Assembly (NCBI GenBank): GCA_024236015.1
Contig: JACKLK010000013.1
Span: forward strand, 50,906-114,905
Direction of reading: 5' to 3'
DNA length: 64,000 nucleotides
DNA from: Rhodoferax sp.
Lineage (GTDB): Bacteria > Pseudomonadota > Gammaproteobacteria > Burkholderiales > Burkholderiaceae_C
Below, one piece after another: positions 19,598-27,790 of this stretch. Each line of letters opens with the position of its first letter. Positions within the stretch are counted from its first letter, which is position 1. The position numbers were made by a program, and so were the translations under genes. The notes under the pieces were generated by a model. It was not told where the DNA came from. It searched no databases and worked only from the letters and a program-made list of their open reading frames with translations.

Positions 19598-20991
19598 CCG
19601 TGTCGGCCGCACCGGAACCGACCACGGCGCGTCCGGGCCCGTCGGTCGCATCCCGGGCCCCCCCACCGCGCCAGGCCCGCACGCCGGCCGGGGCCTTCAT
19701 CGGCGGGGCGAAGGGGCGGCTGCTGCCGGCGCACATTCCCTTGCGCTATTTCGGAGCGGCCGTGGTCTACCACCTGCTTGCGTGGCTGGCGCTGGCCGCG
19801 GGCGCGGCGCAATGGACGGAGTTCGGCGGCGGCCTGGGCTGGCCGCTGGCGAGCCTGCACCTGATCACGCTGGGCGTGCTCGGCATGTCGGTGCTCGGCG
19901 CCGGCGCACAACTGCTGCCGGTCGCATCGCGCCAGGCCGTCACCGGTTGGCCGCTGTTGACGGCGATCTGGTGGCTGTACACGCCCGGCGTGGCGCTGTT
20001 GGCATTGGGCATGGGACTGGCGCGCGCCCCGCTGGTCGGCGCCGGCGCGCTTGCCACCACCGTGGCGTTGCTGGCGTGGGCCTGGGTCACCGGCCGCAAC
20101 CTGCGGGGCGCACGCGGCATGCCCGGTGTGGTCGGCCATGGCTGGGCCGCACTGGCGGCGCTGCTGCTCATGCTGGCGGCGGCACTGGCGCTGGTTGCGG
20201 TCTGGCTCGGGTGGCCGGCGCCGCCACGCGGCACGGTGCTGGCGCTGCACCGGGTGATGGCGCCGTATGGCTTCATCGGCATGTTGACGCTCGGCCTGTC
20301 CTATGTGCTGGTGCCGATGTTCGTGTTGTCCGACACGCCCGAGGAGCGCCACCAGCGTGTGTCGCTGGCCTTGCTCGTGCTCGCCCTGGTGCTGGCCGCG
20401 CTGGCGACGCTCGGCCTTGCGCGCGCCTGGCTGCTGCCCGCCGGCCTGCTGGCCGCAACAGCGGCGGTCGGGCTGCACCTGTGGCTGATGGCGCAGGCGA
20501 TCCGCCAGGGCATGCGCCCGCTGGCCGGTGCTTCCGGGATGTTGGTGCGCCTGGGCTGGTGCGGGCTGCTCGGCAGCCTGGCAGTGGCGTGGCTCGTGGC
20601 ATCGGGCCGGCCGCCACCCCGGGCCGGTCTGTGGTTCGGGTTGTGTCTGGTGGGGGTCTGGCAACTGAGCTTCCTGCTGGGCATGTTGCAGCGCATCGCT
20701 CCCTTTCTGGCCGCCATGCATGACGGCGGCGGCCGGCGCGCACGCACCCCCTCGGCGCTGACGCACGAGGGCGCATTGCGGCTGCACTGCGCCTGCCACT
20801 GCGCCGCCTTGCTGCTGCTCGCCATCGCCATCACCAGCGGCAACCGCTGGGTCACGCTGGTGGCGGCCGGCCTTGGCGCGGCCGGTGCCGCGGCCTTCGG
20901 CGTGTTCTTCGCAGCGCTGGTGCGGCGGTTGCGCCAGGGCACGGCCACCCCCCGGCCGCCGGCACCGATGCGGCATGGCCAGCCCTCGTAG
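19594..20991 (+). CDS. Polytopic membrane protein, NnrS/heme-copper-fold-like
   Basis: 465 residues with about 12 predicted membrane helices and a Pro-rich N-terminal tail. Two similar helices carry histidines: SLHLITLGVLGMSVLGAGAQ (~H87) and LHRVMAPYGFIGMLTLGLSYV (~H220), a repeat pattern reminiscent of heme-ligating helices in NnrS and heme-copper families. NnrS-type proteins protect cells from NO during denitrification. It lies between DUF2249 and the hemerythrin gene, which fits that theme. The family call is tentative. Confidence 0.5.
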   Translation: MTVSAAPEPTTARPGPSVASRAPPPRQARTPAGAFIGGAKGRLLPAHIPLRYFGAAVVYHLLAWLALAAGAAQWTEFGGGLGWPLASLHLITLGVLGMSVLGAGAQLLPVASRQAVTGWPLLTAIWWLYTPGVALLALGMGLARAPLVGAGALATTVALLAWAWVTGRNLRGARGMPGVVGHGWAALAALLLMLAAALALVAVWLGWPAPPRGTVLALHRVMAPYGFIGMLTLGLSYVLVPMFVLSDTPEERHQRVSLALLVLALVLAALATLGLARAWLLPAGLLAATAAVGLHLWLMAQAIRQGMRPLAGASGMLVRLGWCGLLGSLAVAWLVASGRPPPRAGLWFGLCLVGVWQLSFLLGMLQRIAPFLAAMHDGGGRRARTPSALTHEGALRLHCACHCAALLLLAIAITSGNRWVTLVAAGLGAAGAAAFGVFFAALVRRLRQGTATPRPPAPMRHGQPS

Positions 20992-21042
20992 GCGATCGAC
21001 TGCCACGGGCTTGCGATCCGGCGGCCCCGAGGAAACCGGAGA

Positions 21043-21056
21043 TTGACAAATATCAA
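21043..21056 (+). promoter_or_regulatory. FNR/Dnr box before the hemerythrin gene
   Basis: TTGAC-AAAT-ATCAA matches the FNR/Dnr consensus TTGAT-N4-ATCAA with one mismatch. Its centre is 64.5 bases before the ATG at 21114, and a -10-like TATTCT lies at 21078-21083, about 31 bases from the centre, as expected for a class II FNR-activated promoter starting near 21091. Confidence 0.8.
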
Positions 21057-21082
21057 ACCCCGCCGGCGTCAAACACGTATTC

Positions 21083-21098
21083 TGGTACTTTAATACCA
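21083..21098 (+). promoter_or_regulatory. TGGTA-N6-TACCA operator candidate at the hemerythrin start site
   Basis: TGGTACTTTAATACCA has 5-base inverted arms and overlaps the predicted transcription start, where a repressor would block the FNR/Dnr-type promoter. The 11-mer ATTCTGGTACT here (21079-21089) is identical to one in the liv/rrf2 region. An Rrf2/NsrR-type repressor site is the likely reading. Confidence 0.45.
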
Positions 21099-21113
21099 TA
21101 TTTAGGCAGGGCC

Positions 21114-21596
21114 ATGTCATTCAATCGCCAGGTCGGCCGCGCGCTCGACGAAGAACACCGCAACTACCTCGAACTGCTGGGCAAGCTGGAGCACAGCCTG
21201 GCCCGTGCCAAGACCGGCGACGCCGAACTCGGCCCGCTGATGGCGCAGTTCGCGCGCGCCATGGAACACGACATCGAGCGCCATTTCCGGTTCGAGGAGG
21301 AATCCCTGTTCCCGCTGATGCGCGACGCCGGCGATGGCGAGATGGCCGATCTGCTGGTCGACGAGCACGAGACCCTGCGCGAGGTCGCCACCGAATTGCT
21401 GCCGCTGGCGCGTGCGGCCGCCGCCGGCCCGCTGGACGCCGCGCAATGGGGTAAGCTCAGGCTCCATGCGCAGGAGATGATCGAACGCCAGGTCGCCCAT
21501 ATCCAGAAGGAGACCATGGCGCTGTTGCCGATGCTCGACGACCTGCTGGACGAGCAGTCCGATCGCGAGCTGGCTTTCGCCTACGCCTGCGACTGA
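21114..21596 (+). CDS. Hemerythrin HHE-domain protein
   Basis: 160 residues forming a four-helix HHE domain. Likely di-iron ligands are the His/Glu residues in DEEHRNYLELL, MEHDIERHFRFEEESLFP, DEHETLRE and the late RQVAHIQKETMALLPML. Such proteins bind O2 or NO, or protect Fe-S proteins, and are frequent members of NO-responsive regulons. The promoter carries an FNR/Dnr box and an overlapping palindrome, so it is probably induced when O2 is low or NO is present. It stands alone: a 158-base gap precedes the next large gene. Confidence 0.8.
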   Translation: MSFNRQVGRALDEEHRNYLELLGKLEHSLARAKTGDAELGPLMAQFARAMEHDIERHFRFEEESLFPLMRDAGDGEMADLLVDEHETLREVATELLPLARAAAAGPLDAAQWGKLRLHAQEMIERQVAHIQKETMALLPMLDDLLDEQSDRELAFAYACD

Positions 21597-21644
21597 CGTC
21601 CCGCCGTCGATCGCGTCCTGCAACCGGCCCGAAACGGAGTTGCC

Positions 21645-21758
21645 ATGGTCATGCACAACCCCATCCGATCCTTGTCCCGCACCAGCCGCAGGCGCGCCAT
21701 GCCAGCCGCGGCGAGGACTTGCCCACCCAGCCACCCCGCACCGGGAGCCCGCGCATGA
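21645..21758 (+). CDS. Possible 37-residue Arg-rich leader peptide
   Basis: ATG to TGA reads a 37-residue peptide starting MVMHNPIRSLSRTSRRR. It is preceded by CGGAG about 7 bases upstream and its stop overlaps the start of the GNAT gene in an ATGA arrangement, so it could couple translation. Nothing recognisable is in it and chance cannot be excluded in GC-rich DNA. Confidence 0.2.
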   Translation: MVMHNPIRSLSRTSRRRAMPAAARTCPPSHPAPGARA

Positions 21759-22780
21759 ACACCACCATCGCCACGGCAGTGCTGGCCACGCGTCCTCTGG
21801 CAGCCTCGGATCTGGACGCCGTGGTGGCGATCGACGCCGCCATCGAAGGCCGTTCGCGCAGTGCCTATGTGCAACGCCGACTGGCTGCCGCCCTGCGCGA
21901 ACCCGACTTGCACGCGCAGTTCGCCGTCTGCCACGGCAAGGACCTTGTCGGAGCCATCCTGGCGCGGGTGTTGCATGGCGAATTCGGCCTGGGCCGCCCG
22001 GCCCTGCGCCTGGAGATGGTGGGTGTCCGGCCTGGCGAACGGGGTCACGGTGCCGGCCGCATGCTGTTCGACGCGTTGACCGGCTGGGCCCGGCGCCACG
22101 GCATCGTGCAATTGCGCACCGCCGCGCACTGGAACGACACCACCATGGTGCACTGGCTCGACGCGATGGGCTTCGTGCTCGCGCCGGACCTGATCCTGGG
22201 CTGCGCCGTCGACGGCCGCGCCAGCGAACCCGAGGCCGAGGAGCAGATCGTCGCGTCGGCCGGCGAGGGCCCGGGCCGGGAAATCGATTTCGGCCTGCCG
22301 CAGGCGAACGATTTCGAACGCCAGGCCCGCAGCAGTCCCGAGGTCCGCGCGATGAGGCCCGAGGACCTGCGCGCCATCGTGCGCATCGACCGCAGCATCA
22401 CCGGCCACGACCGCACGACGTACATCGCTGGCCGGCTCGACGAGGCCATGGGCAACGGCGCGATCCGGGTTTCGCTGAGCGCCAGCCGGGACGGCGCGAT
22501 CGTGGGCTACCTGATGGCGCGCGCCGACCTGGGCGACTTCGGCCGCACCGCGCCGGTGGCGGTCATCGACACGATGGGCGTCGACACCGGCTACGCACGC
22601 CAGGGCGTGGGCCGGGCACTGCTGCGCGAGCTCTTCGCCAGCCTGGACGCGTTGCATGTCGACCAGGTCGAGACCGAAGTGCCATGGACCGACCTGGCGA
22701 TGCAGGCATTCTTCCAGCGCAACGGCTTCACGCCGACGCAACGGCTGCCCTTCGTGCGCGTGCTGGAGGCACCGGCATGA
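21755..22780 (+). CDS. Tandem-GNAT acetyltransferase
   Basis: 341 residues with two GNAT domains. Domain 1 (residues ~10-145) has the acetyl-CoA loop VRPGERGHGAGRMLFDAL; domain 2 (~195-340) has VDTGYARQGVGRALLREL. The linker is acidic (ASEPEAEEQIV). It is related to the single-domain protein at 4148-4705. The start MNTTIATAVL was chosen because it follows GGGAG and the earlier in-frame ATG lies in the small Arg-rich ORF region. The stop overlaps the DUF59 gene. Substrate unknown. Confidence 0.75.
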   Translation: MNTTIATAVLATRPLAASDLDAVVAIDAAIEGRSRSAYVQRRLAAALREPDLHAQFAVCHGKDLVGAILARVLHGEFGLGRPALRLEMVGVRPGERGHGAGRMLFDALTGWARRHGIVQLRTAAHWNDTTMVHWLDAMGFVLAPDLILGCAVDGRASEPEAEEQIVASAGEGPGREIDFGLPQANDFERQARSSPEVRAMRPEDLRAIVRIDRSITGHDRTTYIAGRLDEAMGNGAIRVSLSASRDGAIVGYLMARADLGDFGRTAPVAVIDTMGVDTGYARQGVGRALLRELFASLDALHVDQVETEVPWTDLAMQAFFQRNGFTPTQRLPFVRVLEAPA

Positions 22781-23094
22781 CCACGCCATGGGACGACGAG
22801 GTGGTGCGCGAGGCCTTGCGCGGCGTCGACGACCCCGAGGCCGGAATGAACATCGTCGATCTCGGACTGGTCTATGCAATCGATGTCGGGCCGGGCAAGG
22901 TCGAGATCGACCTGACGATGACGACCGCCGCATGCCCGATGGCCGACATGATCGTCGACCAGGCCCGTGCGGCCGTGACCGCGGCCGCGCCGCCGGACAC
23001 TGCGGTGGAGATCCATCTGGTCTGGGACCCGCCCTGGACGCCCGACAGGATGAGCGGCATTGCGCGCGAGTTCTTCGGCTGGACCTCGTTCTGA
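22777..23094 (+). CDS. DUF59/MIP18-family Fe-S assembly factor
   Basis: 105 residues with the family segments VDDPEAGMNIVDLGLVY (residues ~16-33) and MTTAACPMADMI (~48-59), where the cysteine is the conserved one. SufT/PaaD-type proteins of this family help insert Fe-S clusters. Here it is co-translated with the tandem GNAT gene (4-base overlap) and lies 3 bases before a membrane protein, inside an NO-related block rather than a suf or paa operon. A role in repair or maturation of Fe-S enzymes damaged by NO would fit but is inferred. Confidence 0.75.
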   Translation: MTTPWDDEVVREALRGVDDPEAGMNIVDLGLVYAIDVGPGKVEIDLTMTTAACPMADMIVDQARAAVTAAAPPDTAVEIHLVWDPPWTPDRMSGIAREFFGWTSF

Positions 23095-23097
23095 GCC

Positions 23098-24273
23098 ATG
23101 GCCGAGCACTCGAGGGCGCAGCACTGTGGCAAACCAGGCGGCGACCGGGCCGCGGGCCCGCCGGCCGCAACACCCGAGGCAGCCGTTGCACGCCGTGCGC
23201 ATGCAGCGCGGAACCTGCCACCACCGGCACGCCTGCCGCTGCTGCTGCTGGGCTTCGTCGCACTGTTCACCGGTGTAGGTGCCGGCCTCGCACGGCTGGG
23301 CTGGCCGATGCCCGACATCGCCGCGTCCAGCGCCGGACTGCACGGCGTATTGATGGTCAGCGGCTTCTTCGGCGTCGTGATCGCGCTCGAACGCGCGGTG
23401 GCGATGGCGCGCCTGTGGGCCTACGGCGGCCCCTTGTTCGCGGGGCTGGGAACCGCTGCCGCGGTGCACGGCAGGCCGGACCTCTCGGCCTGGCTCTACC
23501 TGGCGGCCAGCGCCGTGCTGCTGGCCGCCTCGCTCGACATCGTGCGACGCCAACGCGCGCTGTTCACGGTGACGATCGCGCTGGGCGCGGTCAGCTGGGG
23601 TGTCGGCAACCTGCTCTGGGCCGGCGGCGCCGGCGCGGCCATCGTCGCGCCCTGGTGGCTGGCCTTCCTGATCCTGACGATCGCCGGCGAGCGCTTGGAG
23701 CTGTCGCGTTTTCTGCAGCCCTCGCGCAACGCTCGCTGGACCTTCATCGTGGTGCTGATGCTGATCGGCGCCGGCCTGGTCGGCATCGCACAGAGCGGGG
23801 GCCCGCGGGTTTTCGCGCTGGGCCTGCTCGCGCTGGCCGCCTGGTTGTTGCGCCATGACATCGCGCGCAAGACGGTGCTCCAGCGCGGCCTGACACGCTT
23901 CATCGCGGTCTGCCTGCTCACGGGATACGCATGGCTGGTGGTCGGCGCCCTGGTGTTGCTGGGCGCCGGGACCCTGGTCCCCGGCAGCGCGTCGTACGAT
24001 GCGCTGATGCATGCGCTGGGCATGGGTTTCGTGTTCTCGATGGTGTTCGGCCACGCACCGATCATCTTTCCGGCCGTGCTGCGCGTGGCCGTGCCGTACC
24101 ACCCGGTCTTCTACCTCCCGCTGTTGCTGCTGCATGGCGCACTGGTGGTGCGCCTGTCCGGCGACGCGCTGGGGCATTTCGGCCTGCTGCGCTGGGGCGC
24201 CCTGTTCGGAGCCGTGGCATTGGTGGCGTTCATCGCCAACACGGTTGCCGCGGTGGTCAGGGGGCGGCGTTGA
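23098..24273 (+). CDS. NnrS-like polytopic membrane protein
   Basis: 391 residues. After a ~40-residue hydrophilic, Arg/Ala-rich tail come about 12 membrane helices. Histidine-bearing segments LHGVLMVSGFFGVVIALERAVA (~residue 81) and MHALGMGFVFSMVFGHAPIIFP (~305-325) resemble heme/metal-binding helices of NnrS-type proteins, which limit NO stress in denitrifiers. It follows the DUF59 gene and converges on the heme d1 gene cobA/nirE, 6 bases away. Tentative family call; context supports NO tolerance. Confidence 0.5.
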   Translation: MAEHSRAQHCGKPGGDRAAGPPAATPEAAVARRAHAARNLPPPARLPLLLLGFVALFTGVGAGLARLGWPMPDIAASSAGLHGVLMVSGFFGVVIALERAVAMARLWAYGGPLFAGLGTAAAVHGRPDLSAWLYLAASAVLLAASLDIVRRQRALFTVTIALGAVSWGVGNLLWAGGAGAAIVAPWWLAFLILTIAGERLELSRFLQPSRNARWTFIVVLMLIGAGLVGIAQSGGPRVFALGLLALAAWLLRHDIARKTVLQRGLTRFIAVCLLTGYAWLVVGALVLLGAGTLVPGSASYDALMHALGMGFVFSMVFGHAPIIFPAVLRVAVPYHPVFYLPLLLLHGALVVRLSGDALGHFGLLRWGALFGAVALVAFIANTVAAVVRGRR

Positions 24274-24279
24274 CCTGGC

Positions 24280-25092
24280 TCAGCGAAGCATCTGCGCTGC
24301 CAGCTCCGCATGCAGCGCCACGACCCCGCCGATCACGATCAGCGCAGGCGCCCGGATCGCGTGCGCACGTGCCAGCGTCGGCAAGGTCCTGAGCGTTCCT
24401 GTCACGGTGCGCTGCGTCGGCAGCGTCGCGTTCTCCACCACGGCCGCCGGCGTGTCTGCGGCCAGGCCATGGCGTTCGAGCTGCGCGCAGACATGCGGTA
24501 GCGTGGCCACACCCATGTAGACCACCAGCGTCTGGTGCGGCCGCGCCAGACAGGACCAGTCGAGCTCCAAACCCCGTTCGCCGGCCTCGTCACGCAGGTG
24601 GCCGGTGACCAGCGTGACCTGGGTCGCATGGTCGCGGTGCGTCAGCGGAATGCCGGTTGCCGCCGCCATGCCCTGTGCCGAGGTGATGCCGGGCACCACC
24701 TCGAAGGCGATGCCGGCTGCCGCCAATGCCTGCGCCTCCTCGCCGCCGCGCCCGAACACGTAGGGGTCACCGCCCTTGAGCCGCACCACCGATCGGCCGC
24801 TGCGCGCCAGGCGCACCAGCAGCGCAATGATCTCCTCCTGGCGCAAGGTATGCAGACCGCTCTGCTTGCCGACATAGATGCGGTCTGCCTGCGCGGGCAC
24901 CAGCGCCAGCACCTCGCGGGAAACCAGCTTGTCGTAGACCACCAGCTGTGCCTGCTGCAACAGACGCAAGGCCTTGACGGTCAGCAGGTCCGGGTCGCCC
25001 GGGCCGGCGCCGACCAGCGACACCTTGGGCGGCAAGGCACTGGCACCGGGGGCCAGCGGCGAGAAGTAGCGGGTTTCATCGAAGCTCGTCAT
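24280..25092 (-). CDS. nirE: Uroporphyrinogen-III C-methyltransferase (heme d1 / siroheme branch)
   Basis: 270 residues of the CobA/NirE/SUMT family: VSLVGAGPGDPDLLTVKAL near residue 23 is the signature 1 motif, YVFGRGGEEAQAL (~108) and VPGITSAQGMAAATGIPLTHR (~130) follow. It methylates uroporphyrinogen III twice to precorrin-2, the entry to heme d1. The start MTSFDETRYF was preferred to an ATG 111 bases upstream because the extension has no family similarity. It is divergent from nirS, which argues for nirE rather than a siroheme or B12 gene; family sequences alone do not separate these. Confidence 0.82.
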   Translation of the reverse strand: MTSFDETRYFSPLAPGASALPPKVSLVGAGPGDPDLLTVKALRLLQQAQLVVYDKLVSREVLALVPAQADRIYVGKQSGLHTLRQEEIIALLVRLARSGRSVVRLKGGDPYVFGRGGEEAQALAAAGIAFEVVPGITSAQGMAAATGIPLTHRDHATQVTLVTGHLRDEAGERGLELDWSCLARPHQTLVVYMGVATLPHVCAQLERHGLAADTPAAVVENATLPTQRTVTGTLRTLPTLARAHAIRAPALIVIGGVVALHAELAAQMLR

Positions 25093-25189
25093 CGGGCCCT
25101 TTCCGGCTGGCGCGCGCCAGACGCCTGGTGCCTGCACAGCACAGGCCAACGCGTTCGGAGCATTGTCAAAAGCACCTCCGCATGCGTCC

Positions 25190-25203
25190 TTGACATGGTT
25201 CAA
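25190..25203 (+). promoter_or_regulatory. FNR/Dnr-type box between nirE and nirS
   Basis: TTGAC-ATGG-TTCAA keeps the TTG-N8-CAA core of the FNR/Dnr consensus with two outer mismatches. Its centre lies 149.5 bases before the nirS ATG and about 104 bases before nirE, so it could serve either promoter. nirS genes of this group are normally Dnr-activated. Confidence 0.6.
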
Positions 25204-25345
25204 GGACGGCCGCGCAAAGGCGAAGGATCATGCCTGCGTCCGGATCAGCCCCTGCAGCCTGCACCGGACCGAAGGCTGCCGCACGGCAGCGACAGATACC
25301 GCTGCACCGGGTCGCATGCGACCCGCACCATGAAGAAAGGCCGAC

Positions 25346-27073
25346 ATGAAGACACTCCCACTGGCCCGCCTGGCGGCGGCCGTCGTCGCGGCGCTGAGCC
25401 TGGCCGCGCTGGCGCAGGACAAGGGCGTCAGCAAGCCCGAGCTCAACTACCAGGCCGCGCCGCTGTCCATGGGCACCGAGCCGATGGTTCAGAGCATCAA
25501 TCCCAAGGCGCCGCCGATGACGAAGGCGGAATTCGACAACGCCCAGACCATCTATTTCCAGCGCTGCGCCGGTTGCCACGGTGTGTTGCGCAAGGGCGCC
25601 ACCGGCAAGCCGCTGACACCCGACCTGACGGTGGCCAAGGGCACGGACTATCTGAAGATCTTCATCGCCTATGGATCACCGGCCGGCATGCCGAACTGGC
25701 AGACCTCGGGCGAGATGACCGAGAAGGAAGTGGACCTGATGGCGCGCTACATCCAGCACGACCCGCCACAACCGCCCGAATTCGGCATGGAGCAGATCAA
25801 GGCGACCTGGAAGGTCATCGTCCCGCCGGCGCAGCGGCCGACGAAGAAGATGAACAGCTACGACATCAGCAACATCTTCTCGACCACCTTGCGCGACACC
25901 GGCGAAGTGGCGCTGATCGACGGCGCGAGCAAGAAGATCATCTCCATCGTCAAGACCGGCTACGCGGTGCATATCTCGCGCCTGTCGGCCTCCGGACGCA
26001 ACCTGTTCGTGATCGGCCGTGACGGACGGGTCAACATGATCGACCTGTGGATGGACCCCCCGGCCAACGTGGCCGAGGTGCGCATCGGCCTGGAGGCGCG
26101 GTCGGTCGACACCAGCAAGTACAAGGGCAAGCTCGGCGACTACACCGACAAGCTGGCCATCGCCGGCGCCTACTGGCCGCCGCAATACGTGCTGATGAAC
26201 GGCGACACGCTCGAGCCGATCAAGGTCGTCAGCACCCGCGGCATGACCGTCGGCAAGCAGGAGTACCACCCGGAGCCGCGCGTGGCGTCCATCGTCGCCT
26301 CGCACTTCAAGCCCGAATTCCTGGTCAACGTCAAGGAGACCGGCAAGACGCTGATGGTCGACTACACCGACCTGAACGCGCTCAAGACCACCGAGATCGG
26401 CTCGGCGCAGTTCCTGCATGACGGCGGCTGGGATTCGACCAAGCGCTACTTCATGGTCGCTGCCAACAACAGCAACAAGATCGCCGTCATCGACGCCAAG
26501 GAAGGCAAGCTCGCTGCGCTGACCGAGGTCGGCAAGATCCCGCACCCGGGCCGCGGCGCGAACTTCACGCACCCGAAGTTCGGGCCGGTCTGGGCCACCG
26601 GCCACCTCGGCGACGAGAACATCTCGCTGCTGGCGACCGACCCGGTCAAGCACAAGCAGTATGCGTTCAAGGAAGTCGCGCAGCTCAAGGGCCAGGGCGG
26701 CGGATCCCTGTTCCTCAAGAGCCATCCGAAATCGACCAACCTGTATGTCGACACCCCGCTGAACCCGGACGCGAAGATTTCGCAGTCGGTCATCGTGTTC
26801 GACATCAAGAACCTCGACAAGGGTTATGTCGTGTTGCCGATCGCCGAGTGGGCGGGCATCAGCGACGGCGGCGCGATGCGCGTCGTGCACCCGGAATTCA
26901 ACAAGGCCGGTGACGAGGTCTGGTTCTCGGTCTGGTCGGCCAAGGACAAGCAGAGCGCCATCGTCGTCGTCGACGACAAGACGCTCAAGCTCAAGGCGGT
27001 GATCAAGGATCCGCGGCTGATCACGCCCACCGGCAAGTTCAACGTCTACAACACGCAACACGACGTCTACTGA
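25346..27073 (+). CDS. nirS: Cytochrome cd1 nitrite reductase
   Basis: 575 residues: Sec signal peptide (1-23), an N-terminal cytochrome c domain with the heme c motif C74-A-G-C77-H78, and a C-terminal eight-bladed heme d1 propeller ending TPTGKFNVYNTQHDVY, a segment typical of NirS. It reduces nitrite to NO in the periplasm. It leads the nir operon and has a long leader behind the Dnr-type box. Length and motifs are normal. Because it makes NO, the cell needs a NO reductase; the only candidate seen here is the heme-copper set at 44160-46410. Confidence 0.95.
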   Translation: MKTLPLARLAAAVVAALSLAALAQDKGVSKPELNYQAAPLSMGTEPMVQSINPKAPPMTKAEFDNAQTIYFQRCAGCHGVLRKGATGKPLTPDLTVAKGTDYLKIFIAYGSPAGMPNWQTSGEMTEKEVDLMARYIQHDPPQPPEFGMEQIKATWKVIVPPAQRPTKKMNSYDISNIFSTTLRDTGEVALIDGASKKIISIVKTGYAVHISRLSASGRNLFVIGRDGRVNMIDLWMDPPANVAEVRIGLEARSVDTSKYKGKLGDYTDKLAIAGAYWPPQYVLMNGDTLEPIKVVSTRGMTVGKQEYHPEPRVASIVASHFKPEFLVNVKETGKTLMVDYTDLNALKTTEIGSAQFLHDGGWDSTKRYFMVAANNSNKIAVIDAKEGKLAALTEVGKIPHPGRGANFTHPKFGPVWATGHLGDENISLLATDPVKHKQYAFKEVAQLKGQGGGSLFLKSHPKSTNLYVDTPLNPDAKISQSVIVFDIKNLDKGYVVLPIAEWAGISDGGAMRVVHPEFNKAGDEVWFSVWSAKDKQSAIVVVDDKTLKLKAVIKDPRLITPTGKFNVYNTQHDVY

Positions 27074-27095
27074 AACCGCAAGGAGAACCATCACC

Positions 27096-27419
27096 ATGAA
27101 GCAACACATCTACGCCGCAATGGCCTGCGCAGCCGCGCTGGCATGGACCGCGCCGGCTGTTCAGGCCGCAGGACCGGAAGACGCGATGGTCAAGGCCGGA
27201 TGCACCGCCTGCCACAACAAGGACAAGAAGGTCGTGGGCCCGAGCTACAAGCAGATCGCCGAAAAACACAAGGGCAAGAGCGACGTGGCCACCCTGATGG
27301 ACAAGGTCCGCAAAGGCGGCTCCGGTGTCTACGGCCCGGTACCGATGGCACCGAATCCGCCCGACAAGATCAGCGATGCCGATCTGAAGGCGGCGGTCGA
27401 GTTCATCCTCAAGCACTGA
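27096..27419 (+). CDS. nirM: Cytochrome c-551-type electron donor
   Basis: 107 residues with a signal peptide (1-25) and a class I cytochrome c domain: C36-T-A-C39-H40 and the axial Met in YGPVPMAPNPP near residue 87. Size and fold match cytochrome c-551 of Pseudomonas-type nir operons, the periplasmic donor to NirS. It starts 22 bases after nirS with AAGGAG in front. A good donor candidate also for the CuA subunit at 44160. Confidence 0.85.
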   Translation: MKQHIYAAMACAAALAWTAPAVQAAGPEDAMVKAGCTACHNKDKKVVGPSYKQIAEKHKGKSDVATLMDKVRKGGSGVYGPVPMAPNPPDKISDADLKAAVEFILKH

Positions 27420-27424
27420 CGGAC

Positions 27425-27790
27425 GTGCGGGGCGTGCGCGCCGTGTTGATCAGCGCACTGCTGGCAGCTGCGCCGGCATACTCCCAGCCAGTGCAGGCGC
27501 CCGCATCCATGTCTGTCACCGACCCGGCACGCCAGCAGGTGCTGATCCGCATCGTGCGCCAGGATTGCGGGTCCTGCCACGGCATGCAGCTGACGGGCGG
27601 CCTGGGGCCGGCACTGACACGCGAGGCCCTGGCCGACATGCCGTTCGAATCCGTCGTGGCCAGCATCGTGCATGGGCGCCCCGGCACCCCGATGCCCGGC
27701 TGGAAGAGCCTGCTCAGCACCGCCGACGCGCACTGGATCGCGCAGCAGTTGCTGGCCGGTTTTCCGCAGGAAGCCAAGGTCATCCGATGA
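27425..27790 (+). CDS. nirC: Small cytochrome c, NirC type
   Basis: About 121 residues with a signal peptide (to ~residue 20) and one heme c motif C48-G-S-C51-H52; TPMPGW offers the axial methionine. NirC is the periplasmic monoheme protein encoded beside nirF and is implicated in the final oxidation or transfer of heme d1. The GTG start at 27425 is the first in frame after nirM; GTGs at 27434 and 27443 are alternatives and no strong ribosome-binding site decides. The stop overlaps nirF. Confidence 0.8.
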   Translation: MRGVRAVLISALLAAAPAYSQPVQAPASMSVTDPARQQVLIRIVRQDCGSCHGMQLTGGLGPALTREALADMPFESVVASIVHGRPGTPMPGWKSLLSTADAHWIAQQLLAGFPQEAKVIR

